Part shown: in pieces, positions 1-11,130 of the stretch
How positions within the stretch are numbered: the first letter of the stretch is position 1
How the letters are laid out: each line of letters starts with the position of its first letter
Assembly: GCA_039619475.1 (NCBI GenBank)
Contig: CM077115.1
Span: forward strand, 101,306,393 to 101,370,392
Source of the DNA: Icerya purchasi
Lineage: Eukaryota > Arthropoda > Insecta > Hemiptera > Monophlebidae
Direction of reading: 5' to 3'
Length of the DNA stretch: 64,000 nt
Position numbers and translations under genes: made by a program
Notes under the pieces: generated by a model
What the model saw: only the letters and a program-made list of their open reading frames with translations
The model's database searches: none
Told to the model about the DNA's origin: nothing

Positions 1-317
1 CATGTTAAATAAAAACATAAGTGTAAAGCTCAAAATAGAAACGCTGAATAATCCTTTTCCACGTAGGAAAGTACGCGTTTATTAATTGAACTTCATTCTC
101 TTACCATCATTCCTATTCTCAAAACAAGTTCTTATTTACACGTCACATGATGCATGTATGTTAAACAAATACATCGATAGGTGATTGGGTTGAAACGCGA
201 AACGCGTTTCATAGTAATATGTGTAGCTTTTTTATATTGTAGTATTTGCGCTCTTGATTGTATTAGCCCTTCTGTTTCCAATATATATATATATATATAT
301 AAATAACTCGACACGAT
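1..317. other. AT-rich flank ending in a (TA)n run
   Basis: No coding or RNA feature is recognised here. A (TA)n tract at about 281-302 lies just before the first retrotransposon fragment, so the 5' break of that fragment is next to simple repeat DNA. Confidence 0.6.
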
Positions 318-2090
318 ATTGATGCAGCTAATGGAGCTCTCAATATGTCCCTCAATTTGCTTGAAAGTGTTCTTGTCTCAATTAACCTTTCGATTTCTTC
401 TTCTCTGAGTCCTCCTACGTTATATTTTCGCTCTTTTCACCCTGCTTCTGTTAATCTATCCTTAAATAGTACAGCTCTTGCTCGTGTTAATCTGGGTATC
501 TTTCTCGATAGTCGTCTGGCTTTCTCCGAACATATCAAATATCTTTCCTCCTCCTCTACTAAACGGTTGAACCAGGCCCTGTCTCCGACTAAATGGGGTG
601 GTGACACCCTTGCATTCTTATTCTTCTATATAAATCCATCGTCCGCTCCAAGCTTGACTACTGTGTTCGTTCATTTATGCCTGCGCCCCCAAGTTCCGTC
701 TTTCTAAACTTGATGTGATCCAAAATTCTTGCCTTAGACTTTGTCTTGGTGCTCTTCAGTCCTCTCCTATTCCAACACTGTTTGCTGAATCGAATGTTCC
801 TTCCCTGTCTATTCACAAATCTTATTTAGGCTATCGCTTCCTTGCTAAACGTCTTCCACTCTTATCTTCTTCTTTCATTTTTTCCTACCTTTCAATTTCT
901 CGAAATCGGGGCTTTGTGCCTAGGAAAATTCCTATCCTGTCCCTTACTTCTCTCCGTCTTAGTTCATTTTGGCCATATACAATTTCCTTTAATAGTCTGC
1001 CTTATTTCTCCTTTAACTTCAGCGATCTCTGCCATCCTCCCAGAGTATTTATTTTACCTACACTTGCAAAATCTCTTCCTCCAGCTGTAATTAAACAGGA
1101 ATTCCATAGTATTGTCAATTCTCTTTTTCCTTTTCATGCAAACATTTTCACTGATGGTTCTAAAGGAACTGATGGTGTTGGTGCTTCTCTTATTCTTCCA
1201 AATTATAACTTCTCTGAATCCTTCTGTCTTCCTTTTTTCTGTTCCATATTTACAGCCGAGCTGATGGCTATTTTACGTTCCACTATTTTTATTTCCTCCA
1301 ATCGTCTTTCTTCCCAGTTAATGATCATTTCCGACTCCATGAGTGCTCTTCAAGCCATCTCCTCTCCTTTTCCCAATCATTCCTGTGATTTTACTATTCT
1401 CCGCTTACGTTCTCTCATTCGGACTCGCTCTTCTCTCTGTGGGATCCATATTGACTTGCTATGGGTTCCTCGCCATTCTGGCATCTCTGGTAATGAGATG
1501 GCTGATCCTTTAGCTCGGCTTGCTACTTCTTCTTTCTTCTTCTTCAAAAATATCCCATCCTCTAATCCCTTGCCGTTGTATAAAAATTTCCATCTCAGAT
1601 TTTGGTCAGATATTTAACCTTCCTCCTTTTTTAATTGTCGCTCCTTTTATCTGCCCGTCCAGCCTAATCTTCCTTCCAATCCTTGGTTTCTTCCGTTTCC
1701 TTCATTTCCTCGTTCTGTTGTTGTCGCCATTGTGCGTCTGCGATTTAACCATTCCTTGCTGTCTTCTTCCCGTTTTCGCCTCTCGCTGGCCTCTTCCCCA
1801 TGTTGGCCTCTCCATTCAAATGATGCGGTTGTTTGTGACACCGATACATGTTCTTTGAGTGCTCTGCTCTTTCGGTGAAGCGTTCGGCTCTGACTCCCAC
1901 TTGCTTAGGCTGGGGCTTCCTGCTCCTTTTTATGTCCGTTATATCCTGTCTTTTCCTTCTGCACTTATTATCCGTTCCATTGTTTCCCTCTTATTAACGA
2001 TATCTGATCGTCTCACTATATAACTTTCGTCTTCCTCTAATTGTTTCTTGGTTGACGATCCCAATCTAAAAAAAAAAACAAAAAAAAACC
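318..2090 (+). mobile_element. RNase H-bearing non-LTR retrotransposon, copy A
   Basis: This is the longest copy of the dominant retrotransposon family in the window. The reading begins downstream of the reverse transcriptase YADD box (which is missing) and runs through the RT thumb (LGIFLDSRLAFSEHI at about 495-540, TKWGGDTL near 585-610, RSKLDYC-like near 630-665), a complete RNase H domain (about 1141-1530) and a C-terminal linker. The Cys/His motif near 1840-1870 (CDTDTCSLS) is damaged. At least two frameshifts, near 708 and 1617, separate the three readings. The copy ends in an A-rich tail at 2069-2088. It is 5'-truncated, as is usual for elements inserted by target-primed reverse transcription. 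The order RT, RNase H, Cys/His motif is that of the I, Loa and Outcast groups; the exact clade cannot be fixed by eye. The tail abuts an X-family repeat at 2093. Confidence 0.85.
715..1617 (+). CDS. RT thumb and intact RNase H domain, 300 codons (retrotransposon fragment)
   Basis: This open frame is part of copy A, not a host gene. Residues 1-90 match the end of the reverse transcriptase (LRLCLGALQSSPIPTLFAES is typical of I and Jockey relatives). Residues 140-275 form an RNase H domain, which degrades the RNA strand of an RNA-DNA hybrid during cDNA synthesis. All expected active-site positions can be seen: Asp147 in FTDGS, Glu182 in TAELMAI, Asp207 in IISDSMSAL, and His254 and Asp264 in HSGISGNEMAD. 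The frame stays open although the flanking parts are frameshifted. The first ATG at 715 is only the first Met after the upstream break; the real protein would start far upstream. Ser, Leu, Phe and Pro are over-represented because the coding strand is pyrimidine-rich. Confidence 0.8.
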   Translation: MIQNSCLRLCLGALQSSPIPTLFAESNVPSLSIHKSYLGYRFLAKRLPLLSSSFIFSYLSISRNRGFVPRKIPILSLTSLRLSSFWPYTISFNSLPYFSFNFSDLCHPPRVFILPTLAKSLPPAVIKQEFHSIVNSLFPFHANIFTDGSKGTDGVGASLILPNYNFSESFCLPFFCSIFTAELMAILRSTIFISSNRLSSQLMIISDSMSALQAISSPFPNHSCDFTILRLRSLIRTRSSLCGIHIDLLWVPRHSGISGNEMADPLARLATSSFFFFKNIPSSNPLPLYKNFHLRFWSDI

Positions 2091-2092
2091 GG

Positions 2093-2690
2093 TGACTCCT
2101 CTTGCTTACATTTCTGTCTCTTTCTCTTCTATACTTTGTATAAAATGATCAAAATTTACAACGTAATTCTTCCAGCATCAGCACAAAAATTAACATAATC
2201 AAAAATCCTATCCTAACATTTACCAAGCGTTACATAAAATTATAACATTTTTTCGTTACATAAAATTATAACATTTTTTCTTACAAAATCTAATTATATA
2301 ATTGAACATTTTTATGTAATTTTGTTATATTTTAACGCTTCAAACTTTTCTACATCGGTCGTTTTCGAACCAAAAGACGTATCACTTATAAATATGGCAA
2401 ATTTTTCGCTACTGCACAGATATATATATATATATAAATTACAACATAATTCTTAGGCCGGCCCGCATTAGATTTTATGTCCCAATTTTATGTAACGAAA
2501 AAGAAGGAGGTTATACGTTCGTCGCGTATGTTTTTTTCATATTTATACGGACCGATTTAGAATTACGTTGTAAATTGTGATCATTTTATACAAAGTATAG
2601 AAGAGAAAGAGACAGAAATGTAAGCAAGAGGGGTTAAGGGGCACAGCCCCTTGCGAAGCCAAAATGGCCGAGTTTATATATATATTTTAG
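2093..2690. mobile_element. X-family repeat, compound copy (X1)
   Basis: Three pieces can be read. At 2093-2285 the 3' tail and inner terminus lie in reverse orientation (reverse of the GAGAAAGAGACAGAAATG block, then ACAACGTAATTCT). At 2285-2418 an interior segment lies in forward orientation and is shared with 49685-49790. After a (TA)n tract at 2420-2436 comes a short forward copy at 2437-2675 with its 5' terminus (ATTACAACATAATTCTTAGG), the AGAATTACGTTGTAA inner repeat and the complete tail with AAGGGGCACAGCCCCTT. A second (TA)n follows at 2675-2686. No coding function is seen. Confidence 0.75.
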
Positions 2691-2849
2691 CGGTGGTCTT
2701 CCTTAATATGTCCTTCACCGTCCTATTCTTTTTAATAATTGATGCTGATAGCGATGATTTTTTTTTCTTTGAATTCCTTCTGTTTATACGTTATCAGAGC
2801 ATTCCATTAACTACCACTGAGATGCTTAATTCGCCTTTCATTATAATTA

Positions 2850-4110
2850 AAATTTTCTATCCTCAATTCGCTTTCTTCTTTCCTAAGTTTTCTATTGTTG
2901 TTTTTAAAATTCGTCTTTATGATCCAGGTTTAGTCTATCTATTCTAAAAGCAATATGTCTTTTCCTCTAATTAATTGTTCCTGTTATCTTGGAGTTCCTT
3001 AAAAGTCATTTGTTCCTTTTTCGACAACGTATTGAAACTTTTTATCGCTGCTATTAATAAGGCAATTATTCTAGAAGTCTTATACTTGACTGGATGGGGT
3101 GGTCATTTCTACAATATATAACTAGGTATATATCATACCTTTCAAATGTGGCTACTCTTCTTTTATTTTTCTGGTTGTGCTTTCATGTGCTGTCTGCTTC
3201 AATTATATATAATCCAAAATACTGAAGTTTTTTTAAATCCTTTTCAATTCCTAAAAAGTTCTTGCAAAATTATGCCACTCCTATGTTCGCAGTTTCTTTT
3301 GTTTTTTTTGCCTTACGCCAGGAAAGCTTCATTCAACAGCAACAGGAATGGGAAGGATCAGTTAAATACTGATTCGGTCAGAAATAGCCAAAATGAAGTA
3401 ATCGAGCTCCGGGAAAATGGACCGGGTAGGAAGTGACAGGATATGTATGAGGCGCAATAAAGACCAGGAAAGCCAAGGAATAACGAATTAGAATATAAAG
3501 ATTAGCACGTTCAGACGAACGAACATTCGAAGAACTACGGTATCACCGATAGTTTCGTGATTCGGATGAAGATGGCAGCTGAGGCGAGAGAGTTAAACGA
3601 AAATGTGAGAAAGATAACGGAGTACAATTAAGGCGAAAACGAATAATAGAGATTACAACGGAATTTCGTAGAATAGGAAAGTTATAAAACCAAGGGTGGC
3701 TAAGAAGATTTGGCTGGATGGACCGATAGAAGGAAAGATTGTTTGAAAAGAAGAATAAATAAATATCCGACCAGAATCCAGTATGAAATTTTAACCTTAG
3801 GGATGGAAGGTTGAATGCGGAAATTTTATTGAAATGGAAGTAGAAGGATAAAGCAACTTTAACAAAAAGGAAATTTAGACTATAGTTTTCTCACTGAATG
3901 TCTTTCGCTTATGCCGTACCTTTACATTTCTGAGAAGGGGCATGCCACAATTAGAAAAATAATTATTTGCTTAATTTTTGTTTCTTCTCGCCTTGGCTTA
4001 TTTTGGCCTTATCAATCTTCTCTGTAATAATCATTTCTAGTTTTCATTGACAGAACTTCTTATTTCTAATTTCCAGATGAAAAATCGCAATTATTTTAAA
4101 ATTATCTTTC
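2850..4110 (+). mobile_element. Degenerate copy of the RNase H LINE family (copy L), split by a nested insertion
   Basis: The two halves, 2850-3296 and 3886-4110, align with copy A and with copy 40830-41440. The first half carries an RT thumb trace (CSCYLGVP near 2985, then a TGWGG motif near 3095) and a FLNPFQFLKSS segment that parallels FLLNPIQYLEFS at about 41045. The second half carries FSLNVF and LFWPY, parallel to FSLNVC and SSFWP in the other copies. Stops and frameshifts are frequent, so this is an old copy. The sequence between the halves is a younger antisense copy of the same family. Confidence 0.55.
3297..3885 (-). mobile_element. RNase H LINE family, antisense copy K nested in copy L
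   Basis: Read on the minus strand, this fragment begins inside the linker after RNase H (FHFNKISAFN, then FWSDIYLFF) and continues with IQPNLLSHPWF and VVISIIRFRLN, which match VQPNLPSNPWF and VVAIVRLRFN in copy A. The 3' end matches the family end (TTTCTGACCGAAT, then TTGCTGTTGAATGAAGC) and finishes in an A tail, seen as a T run at 3302-3309 on the plus strand. Flanks AGTTTCTTTT (3291-3300) and AGTTTTCTCA (3884-3893) may be the remains of a short target duplication. Confidence 0.75.
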
Positions 4111-5936
4111 ATTAATTTACATACTTTTAATACCTGAAAAAAACTGTTTTTTTTTTAAGGAGCCTGTTAGCCTGTTAACCAGGAACTTTTGCTTCCAAAA
4201 AAAAAAACGCTTAACCTTACGATTTTTTTAGCCACCTTTCCCTTTATCGTTTTATTAGTTCTCTTAGATGCGCCAATAGTTCGATAATAGTCACTGGGAG
4301 TGTATAGTGAAATTTTGATAAAAATATTATTGAAGTTTAAAACGTGCAGCAGCTATGAAGAGGAGAATTTGAAAGTTGCTTAATACATAAAGAAATTAAA
4401 GATTAAATTAATGAATAAATTAAATTTTGAAGTTTAGTATTAATTAAATTTTTCTTAATGAATACCTAACTTTTTAAATTTTTATATTTTTTTGAATTAA
4501 CCGACAAAAAACATTTCATAAATACAATCGAATCAAAAAAAATAAATATAATGAAATTACTTTAATTATTTCATAGGATGGATTAACATTTTTCTTTATC
4601 CCCTAATAAGTTCATTTAAAAATGAAATCATTGACAAGATATATATATGTTAACAAAAATTTTATCGACCTTTTAATATCTTTCATTACCAATCTTTGAA
4701 ATTTTTTTTCTCTTTAGTAAATACACAATTTCTCGGAAATGCATTTTGTATTTTCATGCTTTGTAATGAATTATTTGGTTTTTAGTTTTCATTATTTGTA
4801 ACCGACAAAAAAAAAAAAAAAAAAAATTAAATTGGTTAATTGTACTTTTTTCTAATTTAATATACTGCTTAATTAAAATTTCTTTTGTAAAAGAATTACT
4901 CTACTTTATTATTTAACAGGAAACCGTTATTATTACATTATTACGTTTTTTTTCATCATTATCATAATTTCACTTACTATATGTGTTCGCGGTATTTAAT
5001 GTTTAACCGAATATTTATTCATTTATAGATTTTTAGTGTATATATAGTATATAAAACTCATGCACCCAACCGTTTTCTTCTAAAATTCTTTTTGAAAAAT
5101 CGTTTTCAGTTGTCTACGTCACATTCTTCCCCATCTTTAAAAAAAAAAAAGAAAAAAATCTTAGCAGTTGTACAACACAGTATTCAATTCTTGTTATCTT
5201 ACATAAAGTAACGGGACATAATCATGGGACAAAAAATATAATGTACCCCGAGCTAAGCATATCATTTCATGGATCCCAAATGAGATAGTTTTTCAGAATT
5301 CTTTATAGAAAAGTTGGTTGCAGCTGGTCATGTCATTCTTTGCAAAATAAGAACCTTTTTATTTTCATCGTAATTAATTTGGTGTTTCCTCTAAACTGGT
5401 TTCGGTTTTACACTTCCATTTCTTCACTACAATTCTATATTAATCGAGAATACGAGTACTGTTTCAAAAATGGTCATTTCTAATTCGTACGAAACTGTTA
5501 TTTAAAAACCCGACCAATTTTTCTTACTTAATATTAGTCCCATGAAGTAATTCGCTACGAAAGATGTTTTTCATTACTTCCGTAAAAGTCCGGCCTGGCC
5601 AATTTATTTATCTTCTTTTATTTGTTTATTAATTTTTGTAAAATAAGACCACTATTTTTGTTGCACATTTACGTGACATTTATATTACCCTCAGCGCAGG
5701 AATGACATAGTAATTAAATTATATAAAAGTTGAATTAATGTTTTCTTTATAAACTCACATTTTCCTGTTGTTATTTCCTATTTTAAACTGTTCTTATTAA
5801 AAAACTGGGTTATGTTAAACAGCGGCGTTTCGTTTGAGAAAAATTCCATTTGAATGCCACTGTCCTACATTGAGAAGTTAAAAAAATTATCGCTAGCTGG
5901 CTTAATGTTTACAGCTGATGATTCCGAACAAAAAAA

Positions 5937-5967
<31 letters not shown>

Positions 5968-6339
5968 AAAGCTATATATTATAAGAATTCTTAGTAATAT
6001 GATTCAGACTGCAAGCCCCACGGAATTGTGAAAAGGAGACGTAGGAAAATGTCGCACAATAAAGTTACACAAACTAATCTAGTTTCAGTTTATATCAACA
6101 TAAATGTGTGCGCAGGTAGTATAAAAATCGGGTACATAAAATTACCGGGAAATTCACATTCCTATGGTGCGCGGATGCCATCAATAAATATTTTATTTGT
6201 TTTTAATTGCCATGTAGCGCAGCTTTGTCAGAGCTAAAGCATATTAGGACGTTTCATAGTACAACAGTGATACACTTGTATACGCACATGTACATGTGTA
6301 AACCCATAAAGAGAATAATAATATATATATATATATATC
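4111..6339. other. AT-rich DNA with no recognised gene
   Basis: The stretch holds homopolymer A and T runs (for example 4803-4826), an (AAAT)n tract at 5935-5968 and a (TA)n tract at 6320-6338. Short open frames here are low-complexity and show no family motif. Confidence 0.6.
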
Positions 6340-6560
6340 AATGATATAGGGGGATTCGGTCGGCTCCAACAGACACCTAATAACCGGTATTACAGGATAT
6401 CATTCGGTTGCGGGACACTGCCCCATTGTCACTACCACCATTGAGTTTCGGCGCTGTTCCCTGTTTATTAATGCATTTCCGCTAATCCCTAACCGGAGTG
6501 GGTGCTTCAGTGATTAGATAGAGGCAAATAACCAAATAACGAGCCGCTGAACTGACGCGT
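6340..6560. other. CpG-richer island, possible conserved non-coding DNA
   Basis: Base composition changes abruptly from the AT-rich surroundings. TAATCC-type and ATTGT-type sites occur (for example CGCTAATCCC near 6480 and CCCCATTGTC near 6421), which would suit homeodomain and SOX proteins, but such short motifs are common by chance. No open frame or element family was recognised. Confidence 0.25.
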
Positions 6561-7656
6561 AACATTGCAGACAGAACAAAAACAAAAAAAATGTCGATAA
6601 ACTATTTCTAGCTACTTTCCAGAACGTGAAATGGATATTTTTGCTCTCTTGATCGATCGTTTACCATTTTAAACTGTTTTTTCTTCCTAATTAGGTTTAG
6701 ATAACAAATTTAAAAGAAAACCTTTGAAATAATAAAAACAACTTAAAAAATTCTTTTAAACGAAATCGTAGCTGACAGGCTATTGACGGATAATTTGGAT
6801 AACTCGCGGTTACCTGACACGAAAGGTGGCCAAACGGTTAGTCATCGGGCCAAAAAAAAAAAAAAATAAAATTTTCGGCCCTCAATACTTACGTACGTAT
6901 CACTTTTGGATCTTAACTTTTCCAAATGCAGAACTATAAAAACAAAAAAATAGCCAAAGTAACGTGATAAGTAGAAAATGGTCCAAGCCAAGGGTAAGCC
7001 CAAAAGGGGGAAAAAAATAGAAAGGCTGTTTTAATTTTTTTACTGTTTTTAGTATTTAGTAAAAATGTGAAGGAATATTCTCGTCAAAGAAGTTTTTCGG
7101 AAATTTTGCCACTAAAAACATTAAGGTCATTGTCGACTTTAAAAATTTTGTGTGATGATTTTTTTCAATTAATCGGTTCATCAATATTTATTTCAGTGAT
7201 ATGCATATATGTATGTATATATTAATTCGTAATCCTTCAGTATTAGCTGCACACGCATAGTCTTTGTACCGCCCATGAGGGTGTCCAATGTGATGTTTGC
7301 CATCCGATAGTTGACCATAGAAAAGTTTCGTGGGAAGCCTATCATCGTCCATTCTGATTACATGTTTGGATCACTGTAAACATCCCGATGATTGGGAGAA
7401 ACTCTGGCTGCAGACCGCGTAGATTGGAGCGAAGCAATAATGAATGATCCGCAGAATACAGACCAAAACGCTCATGCTACGGCGGACAGGAAGAAGCACA
7501 ATCGTTCACTCAGGTTTGTAGTAATCAGTTCCACTAACGCCGACATCTTCTTATGTGGCATATGTGGAAAGTTACAGAATTCGGATTAATTAATCGCCTC
7601 AGGACTCATCTCTAGTGGATAGTACTCCTTACTTAGGTATCGAATGGATAAATAAT
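6561..7656. other. No recognised gene
   Basis: Mostly AT-rich with A runs. The 7240-7590 part is richer in G and C and has a 65-codon open frame (7392-7589) with no family resemblance. I see nothing else to support. Confidence 0.5.
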
Positions 7657-7690
<34 letters not shown>

Positions 7691-7721
7691 AATGTTGTTG
7701 ATGATGATGGCGATGATGATG

Positions 7722-7761
<40 letters not shown>
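7657..7761. repeat. Compound microsatellite (GAT)n-(TA)n-(TG)n
   Basis: Imperfect GAT repeats run from about 7657 to 7726, followed directly by (TA)n to 7751 and a short (TG)n. The long antisense open frame over this block is an artefact of the repeat. Confidence 0.95.
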
Positions 7762-9799
7762 AGGGGGGTAAGTATATGTATATGTACATGGTGTTTTTAA
7801 CAGCAGTGGGATTTTAAATAATAGTTATTTGCATTTTTTAATGTGAATTATAGTGTTAATTAGCCGGGAATGTTCTGTGTGGTACACCCAATTCTCCAAC
7901 ACCTTACTGTGTGGTCGCACCTGGTTTTGGTACTGCTGGAATTGGTGACACATTTATCGATTGTTAGGATTAACGAAGAAATCGATATTTTTTTTTTTCT
8001 CGGAAACAAAAAGAAAAGAACCTCATTAATCAAATGCTTACCAATCTCGTATCAACTGAAAAATATATTGAAAAAATGTAGCTGTTTGAATAATAATCTA
8101 TTTTTGTATATTTTTTTTTTCATTTTCTCCTCTTCCAAATGCTAAGATAAACGGAAGAAATTCGTTATAAAGTGAGTTCGTATAGGCGCGTAAGTTTTTT
8201 TTATAGCAAAATCATCGGGGCAACCACTAGAATGCCATGACCGCTGTCTTATAGCCTTGTATTAGTGAGAATTGCAATTATTGTCGTTTCAGCGGTTATT
8301 TTATTTCTTTTTCACTGATTCGCGCAAGAGGCGTCACTTCATAAGACGTTTCGTACGAATGAACATTTTCGAAGGATGCGCTTTACGATCATTTATACAC
8401 CTATGTGACTCAGAGTAATCAGGACAGCGGTAATGCACAGGACCGAGTCTCGAAGGCAATGCCATATACCATCTTGGGCTGATAATTATCATCAGAAAAG
8501 AAAAAGATTAAATACACGTGTACGTATAGCTAAAGTTGCGCATACTCTAAAATGTGTTCCATATTTTTGACTAGGCAGACTCAAGTGCAAGGTATGTTTT
8601 CTACGTATTTCCAGTTCGAAACAGCGAGCGGTATACTAATTTATTACGGTTGTTCTGGATTGGAGAACAAGTTTCATATCGGATAAGTTAAACGCAGAGA
8701 TGACGCTGCATATTGATGGATTGTTTACTTTAGCTGTAGGCGCGCGAGGATTCAAGGTTCGGAAAGCAGTAAAATCACTTATCAAACGGAAATACTAATA
8801 TTAGCAATAAGAATGATGTTCGCATGCTTTTTTCAATGTCGCTTGAGGTCATTGCTAAGAGTTAATAATAGTTTAAATGTGAAACTTTGTTCCGACTCGT
8901 CGTACAGCAACAAATTAAAATCAAAAAAAAAAACAACAAAACAAACGTCTGGAAAATTCGAAATTTAAATGGAAAGCAAAAATTAAAAGAAACATGAAAA
9001 GGTCGATAGAAATGTAGACTTTTAAAAATGTACTCTATGAAAATAAATCCTCGTGATGAAGGCGGAATTTCCTTATTATTCTCCCTATGTTTGGCACAAA
9101 AATGTCAGCTCGATTTAAGTTTAGTTAATTTTTTCATTTAACATTTTCTCGCTTTTCCTTACTTTTTCTCGCAATTATCTCCCTCTTATCTTCTTCATCT
9201 CCACAACACCTTTTGGTCTGTAAATACTGAAAAAGCACCTTTCCGAGTTCCTCGAACGTGTGTCAGTAAACTAATTCACTTATTATTTTATGTTATCTTT
9301 ATTAATTCGCAAAAATACGCAAAACTTATGTGCGTCGTATACCTTTATGGGTACTCTTTTTTTTTTATTATTTTTGAATTTCTTATTCAACCGGAGAGAA
9401 TAATACTAGAGAAAAAAGAAAAAAAAAACTAATTCTTGAAGAAGAGTCAAAGGCAAGAGATCCAGTATGAAGGAAGAAAAAAGAAAAGAAACTACAAAAG
9501 ATCCCGCTATTATTGTGTGGAGAACCTTAAAACATTAGACATTGTAATTAGAAATAAAATTTACGGTAGGCGCCGTGTTTTAAAATTTTAATATTCCACC
9601 CATTTTGGGACGAAAGCTTACACTCCCCTCTTGAACTAAATTAACAACGCGATAAATACGATCTTAAATTGGAGTAACGTTTTAGAAATATAACACCGAA
9701 AATAGCAAACCGGACAACCATTAATTACGTGAGCTCAAAATGGGGGGAGGGGTTCAGCAAAATCTCATCAGTTAAACACGGGTGGGGGGGAGATATTTT
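7762..9799. other. No recognised gene
   Basis: The stretch is AT-rich with moderate CpG around 8160-8720. Purine-rich and A-rich patches occur at 8920-8990 and 9405-9500. No transposase, RT, tRNA or coding motif was found. Confidence 0.5.
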
Positions 9800-10315
9800 T
9801 TTTGTTATCCCCTCAACGGGTTTTGTTAACGAGGACATTAGCCAAAGAAATGGAAAGAAGGAGAAAATAACGTTATATTCTTAAACGTTTGAGATGGGAG
9901 AATAAAACTAATTCAAGGGCAGGAATAACCGAAACAGAAGGAAATGAGAGAATGTAAGAAGCACTATAATGAAGGAGTAGAAATACCGAATTTTAACAGA
10001 AAAAAAAAGTAGAAGGGCGATTGTTCAGTAGAGAATACCATACATTCAAATAAAACATAATATCAAGGTCGCAAAGAAAGTAATAGGAAGGGGAATGAAA
10101 AGGACAATATGGAGGAGAAGTAGATGAAAACCGTGAAAATGATGCGGGAAGGAGACTGTGGTTGAAACGTAGACGACAAGTAGCAGAGATTGTAGAGCAT
10201 TTAAGAGAGGGCAAGTATCAAGAAAACCATGGATGAAGAGTTCAAGAGATGACTGAATAGAGAGATAAAAGTAACCGGGGGGGGGGTGAAAATCTCTCGC
10301 CAACTTTTAAAGAAA
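9800..10315 (-). mobile_element. RNase H LINE family, 3' fragment (copy H)
   Basis: Minus-strand reading starts in the linker (TFISLFSHLL-like, parallel to the VQPNLPSN region of copy A), continues through LRFNHSLLPASF and reaches the Cys/His end as CDLDIMFYLNVWYS, where the normal motif is C..CDADHIFFEC. It then continues YSASYILSFPSVSVIPALE, matching YNSSFVLSFPSSSVVFSML in copy 62261-63154. The 3' end carries GGCTAATGTCCTCG like the other family ends. Frameshifts near 10020 and earlier show decay. A run of C at the 5' side interrupts the reading. Confidence 0.75.
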
Positions 10316-10538
10316 ATATACTTTATTATGCAGATAATAAAAAAAAAATATATATATATATATATATTAAATTTTTCTTTCGCTAAAAACTTTTATTTCG
10401 AAAATAAAAAAAAGGAAAAGAAAAAAAAACGCTCAGAGTTTTTAAAAGAAAAATAAACGGTATAGAGTACATGATATGGAGTGAATGAAAAATTAGGGAA
10501 GGTGATGTCGTCTGTTTTTACTTTTAATTTTACTAAAT
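10316..10538. other. A-rich spacer
   Basis: A runs and a (TA)n tract at 10349-10368 separate copy H from the piggyBac-like element. Nothing else is recognised. Confidence 0.5.
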
Positions 10539-10940
10539 TTAACCCTTTCAGTCACTGTGTCCATTTCAATGGAGAGCTAACAAAACGGGAAATAACATCA
10601 AAATGAAACATTTTACACCCATTAAAACAATTGTGTCCATCCGAATGGGCGTGTATCTTTATATGGTGAAGCGCACGTACTTCTATCTTTCAGTTCGTTA
10701 GGGAACTAATAATTTGCAAAAATTATTATTTTATAAAAGCGGCTAATTAGTGAAACACTGAGATTATGTCGATAGTGTGCCTATGTGAATGATATGTATC
10801 ATGCTAAAAAAATTATTTTTATGAACTTTTATATCTTCTCTTGTGTTTATGTGTACAATATCTTTATACCTTATTTATATTTTTTGAAAGAAGTTATAAT
10901 ATTTTATTGATCTGATCATTTGAGTGAACACTGTGATATA

Positions 10941-11033
10941 ATGGAAACTATTTTAAATAACGATGAAATTTTTGAAATATTACAAAATGTATCATCAGAT
11001 ATTATTGATTCTGAAGAATTCTTTCCTTTTTGA
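10941..11033 (+). pseudogene. Possible N-terminal remnant of piggyBac transposase (30 codons)
   Basis: An open frame from ATG at 10941 to TGA at 11031-11033 reads METILNNDEIFEILQ and ends in DIIDSEEFFPF. piggyBac-like transposases typically begin with a short acidic region rich in Asp, Glu and Ile, so composition and position about 400 bp inside the left end suit a truncated transposase start. There is no sequence motif strong enough to prove it, and the catalytic DDD region is absent. Confidence 0.4.
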
Positions 11034-11130
11034 TTTTATTACTCTGCTATCTGTTTAATATTTTATGTATACATCATTTATTTAATTGTTATCACTATAT
11101 TTGTTTATTTCAATCATTGTTCTTTTTATG

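Noticed and set aside
7586..7789. 67-codon minus-strand frame
   Set aside because: It is translated (GAT)n and (TA)n microsatellite.
10046..10303. 85-codon frame beginning MARDFHPPPG as a secreted protein
   Set aside because: The internal blocks match the LINE 3' region in another frame; the hydrophobic look comes from pyrimidine-rich sense DNA.
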